Assembly (NCBI GenBank): GCA_022826925.1
Contig: JAJDTX010000104.1
Location: 39,452-103,451, forward strand
Length of the DNA stretch: 64,000 nucleotides
Direction of reading: 5' to 3'
Source: Bryobacterales bacterium
GTDB taxonomy: Bacteria > Acidobacteriota > Terriglobia > Bryobacterales > UBA6623
The translations under genes were made by a program, and so were the position numbers. The notes below the pieces were generated by a model. The model saw nothing but the letters and a program-made list of their open reading frames with translations, was not told the DNA's origin and ran no database searches. Below are positions 27,284-35,069 of the stretch, piece after piece (the first letter of the stretch is position 1; each line of letters begins with the position of its first letter).

Positions 27284-28138
27284 GTGTCCTCGATCGCCAC
27301 GGTTACGGTCGCCGGCGTCGGCCTCATCGGCGGCTCCTTCGCAATGGCATTGCGCCGCATCGGCTACCGCGGGCGGATTCTGGGCGTGAGCTCGCCCCAG
27401 ACCCTGGAAGTCGCCGCGAAGCTCGGCGTAATCGACGATGGCTGCCCGCTCGAGACTGCCCTGCCGCAGTCGGACTTGGTCTACATGGCCCAGCCTGTCG
27501 AGCGGATCATCGACCAGCTCGGGGAGGTGCGGGAGCTCGTTCCGGAGCATGCCTTGGTCACTGATGCCGGCAGCACCAAGAGTTCGATCATCGAGCGGGC
27601 GCGGGCGCTGTTCGAGGACGGGCCGCACTTTGTGGGCGGGCACCCGATGGCGGGCAAGGAGGGGAGGGGAGTGCGCCTCGCCGAGGCGGAACTGTTCGCG
27701 GGCGCCCTATACGCGCTGGTGCCGACCGGCGAGGCGCTTCCCGAGTCACCGGTCGTGGAGGAGTTCTGCGGATGGCTGGACGCCATGGGATGTCGGCGGC
27801 GGGTGATGTCGGCCAGCCAGCACGACAAGGTCGTCGCTTGGACATCGCACCTGCCGCAATTGGTTTCCACCGCGCTCGCGGCTGCGATCGGCACTCAGCT
27901 GCAGGACGGGCGCGACTTGGAGATTGCCGGCGATGGCTTGCGCGACATGACTAGGCTGGCGGCTAGCCCGCATGCCGTCTGGTCGGGAATCCTGAAGACG
28001 AACCCTGGGCCGATTGACGAGGCGCTCGCCGCAGTCGTCCAGGAACTGGAGGGCCTGCGAGACGCGCTTGACGACGGTTCGGCCGAAAAGCACTTTCAGC
28101 GCGGCCAGAGCTTGCAGGGCCGGATCGCCGACCGCTAG
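27284..28138 (+). CDS. tyrA: Prephenate/arogenate dehydrogenase
   Basis: A 284-residue NAD(P)-dependent enzyme making 4-hydroxyphenylpyruvate (or tyrosine) from prephenate (or arogenate). The dinucleotide-binding motif VAGVGLIGGSF is at residues 9-19, and GGHPMAGKE contains the catalytic-type His. The C-terminal helical domain is complete but there is no ACT regulatory domain, so feedback control would have to act elsewhere. The GTG start is 4 bp after the chorismate mutase stop. It is convergent with rsfS, stops being 12 bp apart. Confidence 0.93.
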   Translation: MSSIATVTVAGVGLIGGSFAMALRRIGYRGRILGVSSPQTLEVAAKLGVIDDGCPLETALPQSDLVYMAQPVERIIDQLGEVRELVPEHALVTDAGSTKSSIIERARALFEDGPHFVGGHPMAGKEGRGVRLAEAELFAGALYALVPTGEALPESPVVEEFCGWLDAMGCRRRVMSASQHDKVVAWTSHLPQLVSTALAAAIGTQLQDGRDLEIAGDGLRDMTRLAASPHAVWSGILKTNPGPIDEALAAVVQELEGLRDALDDGSAEKHFQRGQSLQGRIADR

Positions 28139-28150
28139 CGCGCCAGCGCC

Positions 28151-28492
28151 TCAGGCCGCCACTGGAAGCGGCAGCTTCGGAGCTGCCCTCCACAGCCGTT
28201 CCAAGTCGTAGTAGTAGCGCTTGTCACGCGAGAACACGTGCACCACGAAGTCCCCGTAGTCGAGCAGGATCCATTCGGCGTTCTGGTAGCCCTCGATGCG
28301 CAGCGGCCTGCGGCCTTGGGCCTTGACGCTCCTCTCGACCGAGTCCGCGATCGCCTGGACCTGTCGCGAGTTCGTGCCGTGGCAGATGACGAACTGTTCG
28401 GTGAAGGTGCTGACTTGGCCGATATTTAGCACTATTGTGTCCAAGGCTTTGCGCTCTTGAGCGGCTTGTACGGCAACTTCCCAATCTTCCAT
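28151..28492 (-). CDS. rsfS: Ribosomal silencing factor RsfS
   Basis: A 113-residue protein of the RsfS/Iojap family that binds ribosomal protein L14 and blocks subunit joining when nutrients are scarce. The family core is visible: ALDTIVLNIGQVSTFTEQFVICHG, then NAEWILLDYGDFVVHVFS and YYDLERLW. The length is normal. The usual neighbour nadD is not adjacent. Confidence 0.95.
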   Translation of the reverse strand: MEDWEVAVQAAQERKALDTIVLNIGQVSTFTEQFVICHGTNSRQVQAIADSVERSVKAQGRRPLRIEGYQNAEWILLDYGDFVVHVFSRDKRYYYDLERLWRAAPKLPLPVAA

Positions 28493-28669
28493 AAAGGTCC
28501 GTCGGCCCGAATGCGACCAAGCGGCTACCTATTATGACCAGATTTTCTGTGGCGGGCGAGAGGCGGCGTTTCGCGGATCTGCCCCCACTCTGTTGCGGGA
28601 GGCAGCTGGGCCGGGGCTCCGCGCCGCCTGCGGGATCGCTCGCGCGGCAAAGCGGGAGTTCTCGGCGCT

Positions 28670-28675
28670 TAGAAT
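28670..28675 (+). promoter_or_regulatory. -10-like box TAGAAT, 9 nt before ATG
   Basis: TAGAAT precedes the ATG at 28685 by 9 nt, which predicts a leader of only 2-3 nt. No Shine-Dalgarno is present. Confidence 0.4.
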
Positions 28676-28684
28676 GAATTGCAT

Positions 28685-29488
28685 ATGCGGGCGTGTGCTT
28701 GGATTGTGGGCGCCGCGATCGGCTTGGCATCCCTGCCCGCGGCGAACGCCCAGGCCGATCCTGAACTGGAGCGGGTGGAGAACTTGGTCCGCGCCGGAGC
28801 CCTTCCGAGGCGTGCCCTTGTCGAAGCGCAGACAGAGCGGCTCAAGCGCGGCTATCGCGAGACCTTGAACCGCACGCTGCTCAGCGAAACCCTCGAGAAG
28901 AGCGAGCTCAAGCTGATGCTCGACGCCGCAGATGGCTTGGTGCGCATCGCCCGCGAAAACCTTGATCTCGCTACGGCGCGGGTCGAGGCCGGCGTGATTC
29001 CGGCGCGGCGCCTCCAAGAAGCCAAGGACGAGCTAGCGGGCGCCGAGCGGCAGGCTGAATTGGCTAACACGCGGGCCGACCTGATCCGGCAGATGGAGCG
29101 CATGGTTGCTGCCGAGACCTACTTGGAAGAGCTTGAGGACGAGGACTTGGCGTATCGCTTCGAGGGCTTTGATGACTACGAGCTCGCGATGCTCGAAGAA
29201 GTCGGCGACATGTACCGCTACACCTTCGGCAGCAGCCCCCCGGTCAGCGCCGATGGCGACACGGACCTGCACCGCTCGATGGGCCTGGACCACACCGGCC
29301 GGATCGACGTGGCGTTGCACCCGGACTCGGACGAGGGGATGTTTCTGATCTACATGCTGGAGAGCTTGGGGATTCCCTATATCGCATTCCGCAGCGCCGT
29401 GCCCGGCCAGTCGACAGGGCCGCACATCCACGTCGGCCCGCCCAGCGACCGGATTCAGCCGGACGAAACGGCCCCGGCCAGCTACTGA
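28685..29488 (+). CDS. Exported coiled-coil protein with M15-like domain
   Basis: A 267-residue protein with a signal peptide (cleavage near ANAQA). Residues 30-150 form a helical region with an internal duplication: VENLVRAGALPRRALVEAQ and later ARVEAGVIPARRLQEAK, a pattern like the helical hairpins of TolC channels. The C-terminal part has HTGRIDVAL (His203, Asp208) and GPHIHVG (His247, His249), matching the HxxGxxxD and HxH zinc sites of M15-type peptidoglycan peptidases. I infer a periplasmic cell-wall protein. The domain combination is unusual. I chose the ATG at 28685 over a TTG two codons earlier. Confidence 0.6.
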   Translation: MRACAWIVGAAIGLASLPAANAQADPELERVENLVRAGALPRRALVEAQTERLKRGYRETLNRTLLSETLEKSELKLMLDAADGLVRIARENLDLATARVEAGVIPARRLQEAKDELAGAERQAELANTRADLIRQMERMVAAETYLEELEDEDLAYRFEGFDDYELAMLEEVGDMYRYTFGSSPPVSADGDTDLHRSMGLDHTGRIDVALHPDSDEGMFLIYMLESLGIPYIAFRSAVPGQSTGPHIHVGPPSDRIQPDETAPASY

Positions 29489-29524
29489 GGCCGAGCGGCC
29501 GGCCGGCCCGCGTGCGAATAATTG

Positions 29525-29706
29525 GGGAATTATGTACGAAAGTGGCGCTAGGGATGTTATCCTGTAGTCATGAAGCCAAACGGTGAATGTCGGGCGGGAA
29601 ATGCGGTGAAGACCGTTCCCGGCGGCACGCTAACGTGGGCGGTTGCGCCGTGCGTTGTGCCAGAACCGTGTGCGATGGTGTTTCGCCACTCTCGTACATA
29701 ATTCCC
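29525..29706. mobile_element. 182-bp MITE-like element with 23-bp terminal inverted repeats
   Basis: Positions 29525-29547 and 29684-29706 are inverted repeats of 23 bp with a single mismatch; both outer ends read GGGAATTATGTACGA inwards. The 136-bp interior includes a -10-like TATCCT (29558-29563) followed 6 nt later by an ATG that opens a 43-codon frame ending inside the right repeat. This looks like an insertion sequence reduced to its ends and the transposase start. No target duplication is obvious, and no second copy was noticed in the window. The right end lies 16 bp before nuoA. Confidence 0.6.
29570..29701 (+). CDS. 43-codon frame inside the inverted-repeat element
   Basis: It begins MKPNGECRAGNAVK and stops at a TAA within the right inverted repeat. 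A TATCCT box lies 6 nt before the ATG, the same spacing seen at other genes in this window. I do not recognise the product. It could be the remaining N-terminus of a lost transposase, or simply open by chance. Confidence 0.25.
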   Translation: MKPNGECRAGNAVKTVPGGTLTWAVAPCVVPEPCAMVFRHSRT

Positions 29707-29708
29707 TT

Positions 29709-29714
29709 TATAAT
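29709..29714 (+). promoter_or_regulatory. Consensus -10 TATAAT, 8 nt before nuoA ATG
   Basis: A perfect TATAAT lies 8 nt before the nuoA ATG and 2 bp outside the inverted-repeat element. Any -35 would fall inside the element. The predicted start site is within 1-2 nt of the ATG, so the message would be leaderless; the AAGG at 29716-29719 is too close to the ATG to act as a normal ribosome site. Confidence 0.5.
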
Positions 29715-29722
29715 CAAGGTTC

Positions 29723-30079
29723 ATGCCCAGAGGGTACATTCCCATCCTGATCTTCATCGGAATCGCCATGGCGTTTCCGATCGTGACGCTGATTGCGGCC
29801 AAATTGATCCGCCCCAGCGTCCCGGAGAAGACCAAGCTCGAGCCTTACGAATGTGGCATAGCGCCCGAGGACGATACGCGCGGCCGCTACTCGATCCGCT
29901 TCTACCTCGTGGCGATCCTATTCGTGATCTTCGATGTCGAGACGATCTTCCTGTTGCCGTGGGCGATCCAGTATGACGTGCTCGGCCTGTTCGGCCTCAT
30001 CGAGATGCTCGTCTTCTTGGCCATCCTGATCGCCGGCTATATCTGGCTGTTCCGCCAGCGCGCGCTGAAGTGGGCCTGA
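29723..30079 (+). CDS. nuoA: NADH-quinone oxidoreductase subunit A, orphan
   Basis: A 118-residue membrane subunit of respiratory complex I with three hydrophobic helices (about residues 6-27, 61-82 and 87-110). The signature loop KLEPYECGI and the helix motif FDVETIFLLPWA are both present, and the length is normal. The gene usually leads a nuoA-N operon; here it stands alone, with a minus-strand phosphofructokinase next, so the rest of complex I must lie elsewhere. A small inverted-repeat element sits directly upstream. Confidence 0.95.
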   Translation: MPRGYIPILIFIGIAMAFPIVTLIAAKLIRPSVPEKTKLEPYECGIAPEDDTRGRYSIRFYLVAILFVIFDVETIFLLPWAIQYDVLGLFGLIEMLVFLAILIAGYIWLFRQRALKWA

Positions 30080-30115
30080 CCGCCCGCGCAAGAGGGCTTG
30101 CTTGCCGGCGGGCGG
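30080..30115. terminator. GC-rich hairpin between convergent nuoA and pfp
   Basis: CCGCCCGC (30080-30087) and GCGGGCGG (30108-30115) pair perfectly, and the 20-nt loop holds a second small stem GCAAG/CTTGC. It begins right after the nuoA stop and lies before the stop of the convergent gene, so it could end transcription in both directions. There is no T-run. Confidence 0.4.
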
Positions 30116-30148
30116 GACCGCTCCGCTGGCGCTACGCCGTCCCGGCGC

Positions 30149-31321
30149 CTACAGCATGTTGAGGAAGATCGGAGCGCCCGCCTTGTTGTCACGCTTCGGC
30201 AAGAAATTCGCGGTGTCGTACATCGTGCTTATGTCGACGCTGCGGGACTTGCCGCCCGGACCGGGGATCTCGGCGTCCACGTAGCACCCCTTCTGGAGCG
30301 CCATCATGCGGCCCGAACTGCCGTCGGCGATGCGCTCCACGGCCATGGCCGCGAAGGTCGTCGCCACGAGCCGGTCGATGAAATCGGGAGGCCCGCCGCG
30401 CAGGTCGTAGGTCAGGTCGCTGACCACGGTCTCTTCCTTGAGCCGCTGCTTGACCTCTTGGCTCAGCGCCTCGCCGACGCTCATCTTCTTGCGATGCCCG
30501 TAGGCATCGGCGTCTCCGTACTCCTGCACCCTGCGGCCTGCCCAAGTGGCCCCTTCGGACAGCACGACCAGGGTGTAATTGCTCGGATTCTCGCGCTTGT
30601 CCTGCATCAGTAGCGCCAGCAGCCGGTCCAAGTCGAAGACATGTTCCGGAATGCAGCAGCGGATGCCGGTGACATAGGCCGTGTACAGGGCCGTGAAGCC
30701 TGCGTCGCGACCGAAGACGCGAAAGATCCCGACGCGCTCGTGCGAGCCAACCGTCGTGCGCTGGCGGCTGATGTTATCGACCGCGCGCGTGATCGCCGTC
30801 GAGAAGCCGATGCAGTACTCGGTGTTCGGCACGTCGTTGTCCATCGTCTTCGGCAGGCAGACGACGGGGAATCCCTCCTCGTGCAGGCGGCGGGCATAGC
30901 TGAGGGTGTCGTCGCCGCCGATCGCGATGAGCGAGTCCAGGTTCAGCCTTTCCAGGTTCTCCAGCACGACTGGCGTGAAGTCCACGGTGCCGGGGCTGAC
31001 TTCGGCCAGCGAGCCCAGCCGGCCTTGGAGATGTTCAGGGCTGTCACCAACCTTCATGCGCGACGGTAGCGTGCGGGTCGAGTGCAGGAAGGTGCCGCCC
31101 ATGCGGTCGACCGTGCGAGTGTTGGCGCGGTCCAGCGGTAGCAGGTACTCGGGGTCGACCCCATCCACGGGGTTGACGTGAGTGAGGCCCTTCCAGCCCC
31201 GCCGGATTCCGACGACCTCGATGCCGCAGTCGCGAGCGTCGTAGACCGCGGCCCTGATCGCAGCGTTGAGGCCCGGCACGTCGCCGCCGCCGGTCAAGAT
31301 GCCAATGCGTTTTCCAGTCAT
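30149..31321 (-). CDS. pfp: 6-phosphofructokinase, probably pyrophosphate-dependent
   Basis: A 390-residue group A phosphofructokinase of glycolysis. GGGDVPGLNA at residues 11-20 is the donor-binding loop, PKTMDND (157-163) carries the catalytic aspartates, and GFSTAITRAVDNI follows. At the two positions that discriminate ATP from pyrophosphate use, this protein has Asp138 (GGDDT) and Lys158 (PKTMDND), where E. coli ATP enzyme has Gly and Gly; that is the pyrophosphate-type pair. So reversible PPi-fructose-6-phosphate phosphotransferase is likely. I placed the start at the ATG at 31321, where the family fold begins. A protein of unknown function lies 56 bp upstream on the same strand. Confidence 0.88.
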   Translation of the reverse strand: MTGKRIGILTGGGDVPGLNAAIRAAVYDARDCGIEVVGIRRGWKGLTHVNPVDGVDPEYLLPLDRANTRTVDRMGGTFLHSTRTLPSRMKVGDSPEHLQGRLGSLAEVSPGTVDFTPVVLENLERLNLDSLIAIGGDDTLSYARRLHEEGFPVVCLPKTMDNDVPNTEYCIGFSTAITRAVDNISRQRTTVGSHERVGIFRVFGRDAGFTALYTAYVTGIRCCIPEHVFDLDRLLALLMQDKRENPSNYTLVVLSEGATWAGRRVQEYGDADAYGHRKKMSVGEALSQEVKQRLKEETVVSDLTYDLRGGPPDFIDRLVATTFAAMAVERIADGSSGRMMALQKGCYVDAEIPGPGGKSRSVDISTMYDTANFLPKRDNKAGAPIFLNML

Positions 31322-31377
31322 GTCAGAGTCTCGCTCGGGTGTGGCCGCCTTGCGGCGAATCCGGCCCTGCGCGGCTT

Positions 31378-31863
31378 CTAGCCAGCGGCCGCGGGAACTT
31401 CGTTCGGCTCTAGGTACGGCTCGGCCAGCGCTTCCAGCTCCCATCCGAGATGGTTGATGTAATGCAGCACTAGATCCGGGTCAAAGCGGTCCTTGCAGTG
31501 CTCGAAGACGCGCTGCTCCCAGCCATCGGAAAGCTGGCTCGAGTAGTCGCTGTCCTTGTCGAAGAAACCATTGTCATCGTGCTCGATCTCCAGCAGATCC
31601 AGCACTTCGACGATCAGCGGAATGTTGGAGACCAGTACTGCTTGCGAGAGATCCCGTGCGAGATCGGCGTCGCCGTCTCGGATCTGCTCCCACATTCGCG
31701 GCGCGGCGGCGCGCAGTTTTTGGCGGTTCAGGGTTCGCAGCCTGGAGCGGACCTTGATCGCTTCGTACACGCCGTAGGTTCGCAGCGCGCCGAGTGACAC
31801 GGACCGGACCAGCCTGCTGGTGCGGTCGCTTCCGAACGCCTCGTAGACCTCCGTCAGTTCCAC
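31378..31863 (-). CDS. Conserved-looking protein of unknown function
   Basis: A 161-residue soluble, helix-rich protein from a GTG start. It has no signal peptide or membrane segment and no motif I recognise; the region LLEIEHDDNGFFDKDSDYSS is strongly acidic. A TATTCT -10-like box lies 7 nt before the GTG, which supports this start and argues that the gene is real. It is followed by the phosphofructokinase gene and lies 21 bp downstream of the methyltransferase gene, all on one strand. Confidence 0.6.
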   Translation of the reverse strand: MELTEVYEAFGSDRTSRLVRSVSLGALRTYGVYEAIKVRSRLRTLNRQKLRAAAPRMWEQIRDGDADLARDLSQAVLVSNIPLIVEVLDLLEIEHDDNGFFDKDSDYSSQLSDGWEQRVFEHCKDRFDPDLVLHYINHLGWELEALAEPYLEPNEVPAAAG

Positions 31864-31870
31864 TTTTCGG

Positions 31871-31876
31871 AGAATA
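31871..31876 (-). promoter_or_regulatory. -10-like box TATTCT, 7 nt before GTG
   Basis: TATTCT on the minus strand lies 7 nt before the GTG at 31863, in the 21-bp gap after the methyltransferase gene. It predicts a leaderless or almost leaderless transcript for the unknown gene and pfp. Confidence 0.4.
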
Positions 31877-31884
31877 CCACAGGG

Positions 31885-32418
31885 CTATTTCAGGGCTTCG
31901 AGTTCGAAGACCAACACCTTTCCGCGCACCAGGAAGCACAGATAGTACTCCCAGAACTTGCGGAAGATCCGCCATTGATTGACGGCGAACTCGAAGCCCA
32001 GCAGCCTCCAGAATCGCAACAGCTTGATCTCCGTCCGCACTTCCCGGAAGCGGCACTGGGAGTAGTAGGCGAAGCCGCCGGCCTCTGTGAAATACCGGAA
32101 CGAGAAGGAGTTGAGGTGCCAGCGGTGCGTGGGGTCCGTGAACGAGCTCGCGTCCGAATAGTGCGGCGTCTCGATATGGAGGCGCCCGCCGGGCCGGAGC
32201 ACGCGGTGCGCTTCTTCCACGGCATGCACGACATCGTCGACGTGCTCGATGACGTGGACGAGGCTGACGCTGCTGATCGTTGCCTCCAGGAAGGGCCAGC
32301 CCTGATCAATGTCGGCCAGCACGTCCGCGGCCGTGTTGGCGATGCGATCGACACCGATTGCGCCCTGCCGCTTGTTCTGGCCACAGCCGATGTCCAGACT
32401 GGGTGCCTCAGTCGCCAA
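31885..32418 (-). CDS. SAM-dependent methyltransferase, class I
   Basis: A 177-residue methyltransferase-fold protein. The SAM-binding loop is LDIGCGQNK at residues 8-16, followed by GVDR, VHVIEHVDD and LRPGGRLHIETPH, the type 11 pattern. The C-terminal third (YYSQCRFREV, then hydrophobic FWEYYLCFLVRGK) may contact a membrane substrate such as a lipid or isoprenoid. The substrate is unknown. The TTG at 32418 is the only usable start before the fold. It is divergent from the phytanoyl-CoA dioxygenase gene. Confidence 0.82.
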   Translation of the reverse strand: MATEAPSLDIGCGQNKRQGAIGVDRIANTAADVLADIDQGWPFLEATISSVSLVHVIEHVDDVVHAVEEAHRVLRPGGRLHIETPHYSDASSFTDPTHRWHLNSFSFRYFTEAGGFAYYSQCRFREVRTEIKLLRFWRLLGFEFAVNQWRIFRKFWEYYLCFLVRGKVLVFELEALK

Positions 32419-32492
32419 CCGAACGATTGTAACTGGCTGCTGCGCGCCACGCTGGGAGCGCCCGGGCGTATGATGGTTCGGCCGGGGCGACT

Positions 32493-33305
32493 GTGCGAAT
32501 CCCGCTCACACCTGCTCAGCGTGAACGCTATCACAAGACGGGTTTCTTGTGCCCCATCGACGCCTTGGAGCCGCCCGAGGCAGAGCGCTTCCGCAGAGCG
32601 TATTTCGGGGTGGCCGCTGCCTTCGGCGGCGCCCCGAAAGCGGTGCAGATGAGCCAGATCCACCGCTTCTACGGGTGGGCGTGGGAACTGGCGACACACC
32701 CCACGGTGCTCGCCGTGGTCGAGAGCGTGCTCGGCGCCGATATCTTGCTCTGGTCCGCATCGGTTTTTCCGAAACCGGCGCGCGATAGCGGCTATGTCAG
32801 CATGCACCAAGACGGCACTTACTGGGGCTTGGACGGCGGTGCGGTCACCACCGCTTGGATAGCTCTGACCGACAGCACGCGGGCGAACGGCTGCATGCGT
32901 GTGCTGCCGGGCTCGCACCTGCTGGAGATCCAGCCGCACACCGACACGTACGCCGAGGACAACCTGCTCACGCGAGGCCAACAGATCCAGGTCGAGTACG
33001 ACGAGAGCGACGTGGTGGATATCGAGCTGCGAGCAGGCCAGCTGTCGCTGCACCACGTGCGGGCGATCCACGGCTCGCATGCGAACGGTTCCGACGTGCC
33101 GCGGATCGGATTCGCGGCCCGCTACGTCACGCCCGACGCCAAGCCGCTGCTGCCAGGCCAATCGGCGGCCTTGGTCCGAGGCCGCGACCGCTTCGGCCAC
33201 TGGGACCTGCGCAATCACCCGCCGGAGTATCCGTCCATGGAGAGCGCCGTGCTGGCACACCGGGAAGAGGCGGCCAAGTTCGTCGCGGCGTTGACCTCCG
33301 ACTAG
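32493..33305 (+). CDS. Phytanoyl-CoA dioxygenase family protein
   Basis: A 270-residue Fe(II)/2-oxoglutarate oxygenase. Iron ligands are His105 and Asp107 (SMHQDGTYW) and His193 (AIHGSHANGS), and Arg207 in RIGFAARY should hold 2-oxoglutarate. Members hydroxylate many small molecules, and this branch is common among heterotrophs near transporters. The sodium:solute symporter starts 23 bp downstream, so the pair may take up and hydroxylate the same compound. The start is a GTG. Confidence 0.85.
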   Translation: MRIPLTPAQRERYHKTGFLCPIDALEPPEAERFRRAYFGVAAAFGGAPKAVQMSQIHRFYGWAWELATHPTVLAVVESVLGADILLWSASVFPKPARDSGYVSMHQDGTYWGLDGGAVTTAWIALTDSTRANGCMRVLPGSHLLEIQPHTDTYAEDNLLTRGQQIQVEYDESDVVDIELRAGQLSLHHVRAIHGSHANGSDVPRIGFAARYVTPDAKPLLPGQSAALVRGRDRFGHWDLRNHPPEYPSMESAVLAHREEAAKFVAALTSD

Positions 33306-33328
33306 GAACAGCGCTAGCCGCCGCTCGC

Positions 33329-34981
33329 ATGACACTGGCCGGCTGGATCCTGGCGCTGGGCATCAACGCCGCCATGGTCGCGGCCGGCTGGCTGCGCTCG
33401 AGGCGCCCGAGCAGTGTCGCGGACTGGCAGCTCGCTTCTCGCAGCCTGGCCTGGCCGGCCATCGGCTTGTCGCTCCTCGCGACCGCGGTGGACAGCGGGG
33501 ATTTCGTCGCGGTGGTTGGCGGCGCCTATCAGTACGGCATCGCCTACCTGTCGACGTGGTGGCTGGGTATCCCAATCGGCTGGCTGCTGGCGACGGGCGT
33601 CGTGCTGGTGCCGGTATACCGGGCGGGCTTCTTCACCAATGCCGAGTATCTCGAGGCGCGGTTCGGGCCGGCCATGCGCTTGTTTGGAGCCCTGGTCCAG
33701 ATCCAGCAGCGCACCAATGTGATGGGCAACATGGCCTTTTCCCTGTTCCTTCTGCTGGGTGCAATCACGGGCTGGGGCGGCGGCGCGTGGTGGCTCGTGG
33801 TCGGCATGGCGGCGTTGGCGGCGGTTTACACGGCCAGCGGCGGCCTGCGAACGGTGGTAGCGACCGACTCGCTGCAAACCGTCATGATCGTGATCGCGTC
33901 GGGCGCGCTGTGGGCCGTGGTCTGGCGCGCGATCGGCGGCTGGGCGGAGCTCCGCAGCCGCCTGGCCGAGGTCGATCCGGGACTGCCGGCGCTGGTGTTG
34001 TCCTATGACGGGCTGTCCGGGCCCGGGACGCCCCTTGCGCTGGTGTTGTTCGGCTGGGTCGCGGTGCATGCCGCCTACTGCATCGTCAACCACTCGCAGT
34101 CGATGCGCCTGCTGGGCGCGCGGAGTGAATGGGACATGCGGGCGGCTGTCGTGATCGCGTCGGCCGGGCTGATCGCGGTCATGTGGTGCAACGTCTCGCT
34201 GGGCATCATGAGCCGCGCGCTCTATCCGGATCTCGATCAGGTCGACGCCGCGTTCCCGCGGGTCTTCGTCGACTTTCTGGACGGCCCGCTTGCGGGCTTG
34301 GTGCTCGCTGGCGTGCTGGCCGCCTGCATTTCGACCTACGACTCGATCGGTTCGGCTCTCGGCGCAGTTTTCACGCGCGACGTGTACTGCCGTTTCCTGG
34401 CCCCGAATGCGCAGGAGCGCAGCAGCCTGGCCGTTACGCGAATCGCCGCGGTGGCTTGCGTGGCGCTGTCGTTCTTGTACGTTCCGTTCCTTGGCCAGGG
34501 CATGGTGGCGTTCTACCTGCGGCTGTCCAGCGTTGCTGTTGTGCCCCTGGCCACTGTGTTCGCGGTCGGCGCGTGGACTCGGGCGCACCCTCGCTCAGGG
34601 ATCGTCGGCCTGCTTGCCGGGGTTTGCTGCGGACTCGTCTCCATGCTGGGGGACCGCATGGCGTGGCCGTTGCCCGAGCAGCTGACCAGCGTGTGGTGGA
34701 GCTACTGGTGGGCGGTGGCCGTGACCGGTGGCGCGATGGCCGCCTGCTCGGCGCTGCTCGGCCCGGCGGACGCCGCAGCGCTGCGCGGGCTAACCCTCGC
34801 TAGTTGTCGGCGCGGCGAGCGCTACGGCGGCGCTGGCGACGGTTGGCTCGAAACGTCCCGCGCAGCGGTCGCGAAGGAGTCTGCGGCGGCGCAGCCGGAA
34901 TCGAGGCGCTGGCGCCCCGAAAGGACCACCTTGCTCTTGATCAGCGCCGCCGCCGCAGTCTTCTTTATCGCATTTCGTTGA
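33329..34981 (+). CDS. Sodium:solute symporter family protein
   Basis: A 550-residue membrane protein of the SSS family with about 13 hydrophobic helices. TAVDSGDFVAVVGGAYQYG is the helix 1-2 region and VLAACISTYDSIGSALGAVFTRDVY the sodium-site helix, conserved in this family. Residues 480-525 form a charged cytoplasmic tail before a final helix. I chose the ATG at 33329, where the first helix begins. It follows the dioxygenase gene in the same operon and is a different branch from the SGLT-like symporter at 12.5 kb. Confidence 0.86.
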   Translation: MTLAGWILALGINAAMVAAGWLRSRRPSSVADWQLASRSLAWPAIGLSLLATAVDSGDFVAVVGGAYQYGIAYLSTWWLGIPIGWLLATGVVLVPVYRAGFFTNAEYLEARFGPAMRLFGALVQIQQRTNVMGNMAFSLFLLLGAITGWGGGAWWLVVGMAALAAVYTASGGLRTVVATDSLQTVMIVIASGALWAVVWRAIGGWAELRSRLAEVDPGLPALVLSYDGLSGPGTPLALVLFGWVAVHAAYCIVNHSQSMRLLGARSEWDMRAAVVIASAGLIAVMWCNVSLGIMSRALYPDLDQVDAAFPRVFVDFLDGPLAGLVLAGVLAACISTYDSIGSALGAVFTRDVYCRFLAPNAQERSSLAVTRIAAVACVALSFLYVPFLGQGMVAFYLRLSSVAVVPLATVFAVGAWTRAHPRSGIVGLLAGVCCGLVSMLGDRMAWPLPEQLTSVWWSYWWAVAVTGGAMAACSALLGPADAAALRGLTLASCRRGERYGGAGDGWLETSRAAVAKESAAAQPESRRWRPERTTLLLISAAAAVFFIAFR

Positions 34982-35055
34982 CCCGCTTGCACTTATCGTT
35001 CAGAGCCGGAATTTGGCGGTTCGACGGCACGCGCGGCCGCCTTGGATCGCTGGGC

Positions 35056-35061
35056 TATAAT
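35056..35061 (+). promoter_or_regulatory. Consensus -10 TATAAT, 8 nt before thrB ATG
   Basis: A perfect TATAAT with the same 8-nt spacing to the ATG as at nuoA. No Shine-Dalgarno lies in between, so the thrB transcript is predicted to be leaderless. No -35 consensus is visible. Confidence 0.5.
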
Positions 35062-35069
35062 CGCGGCTT

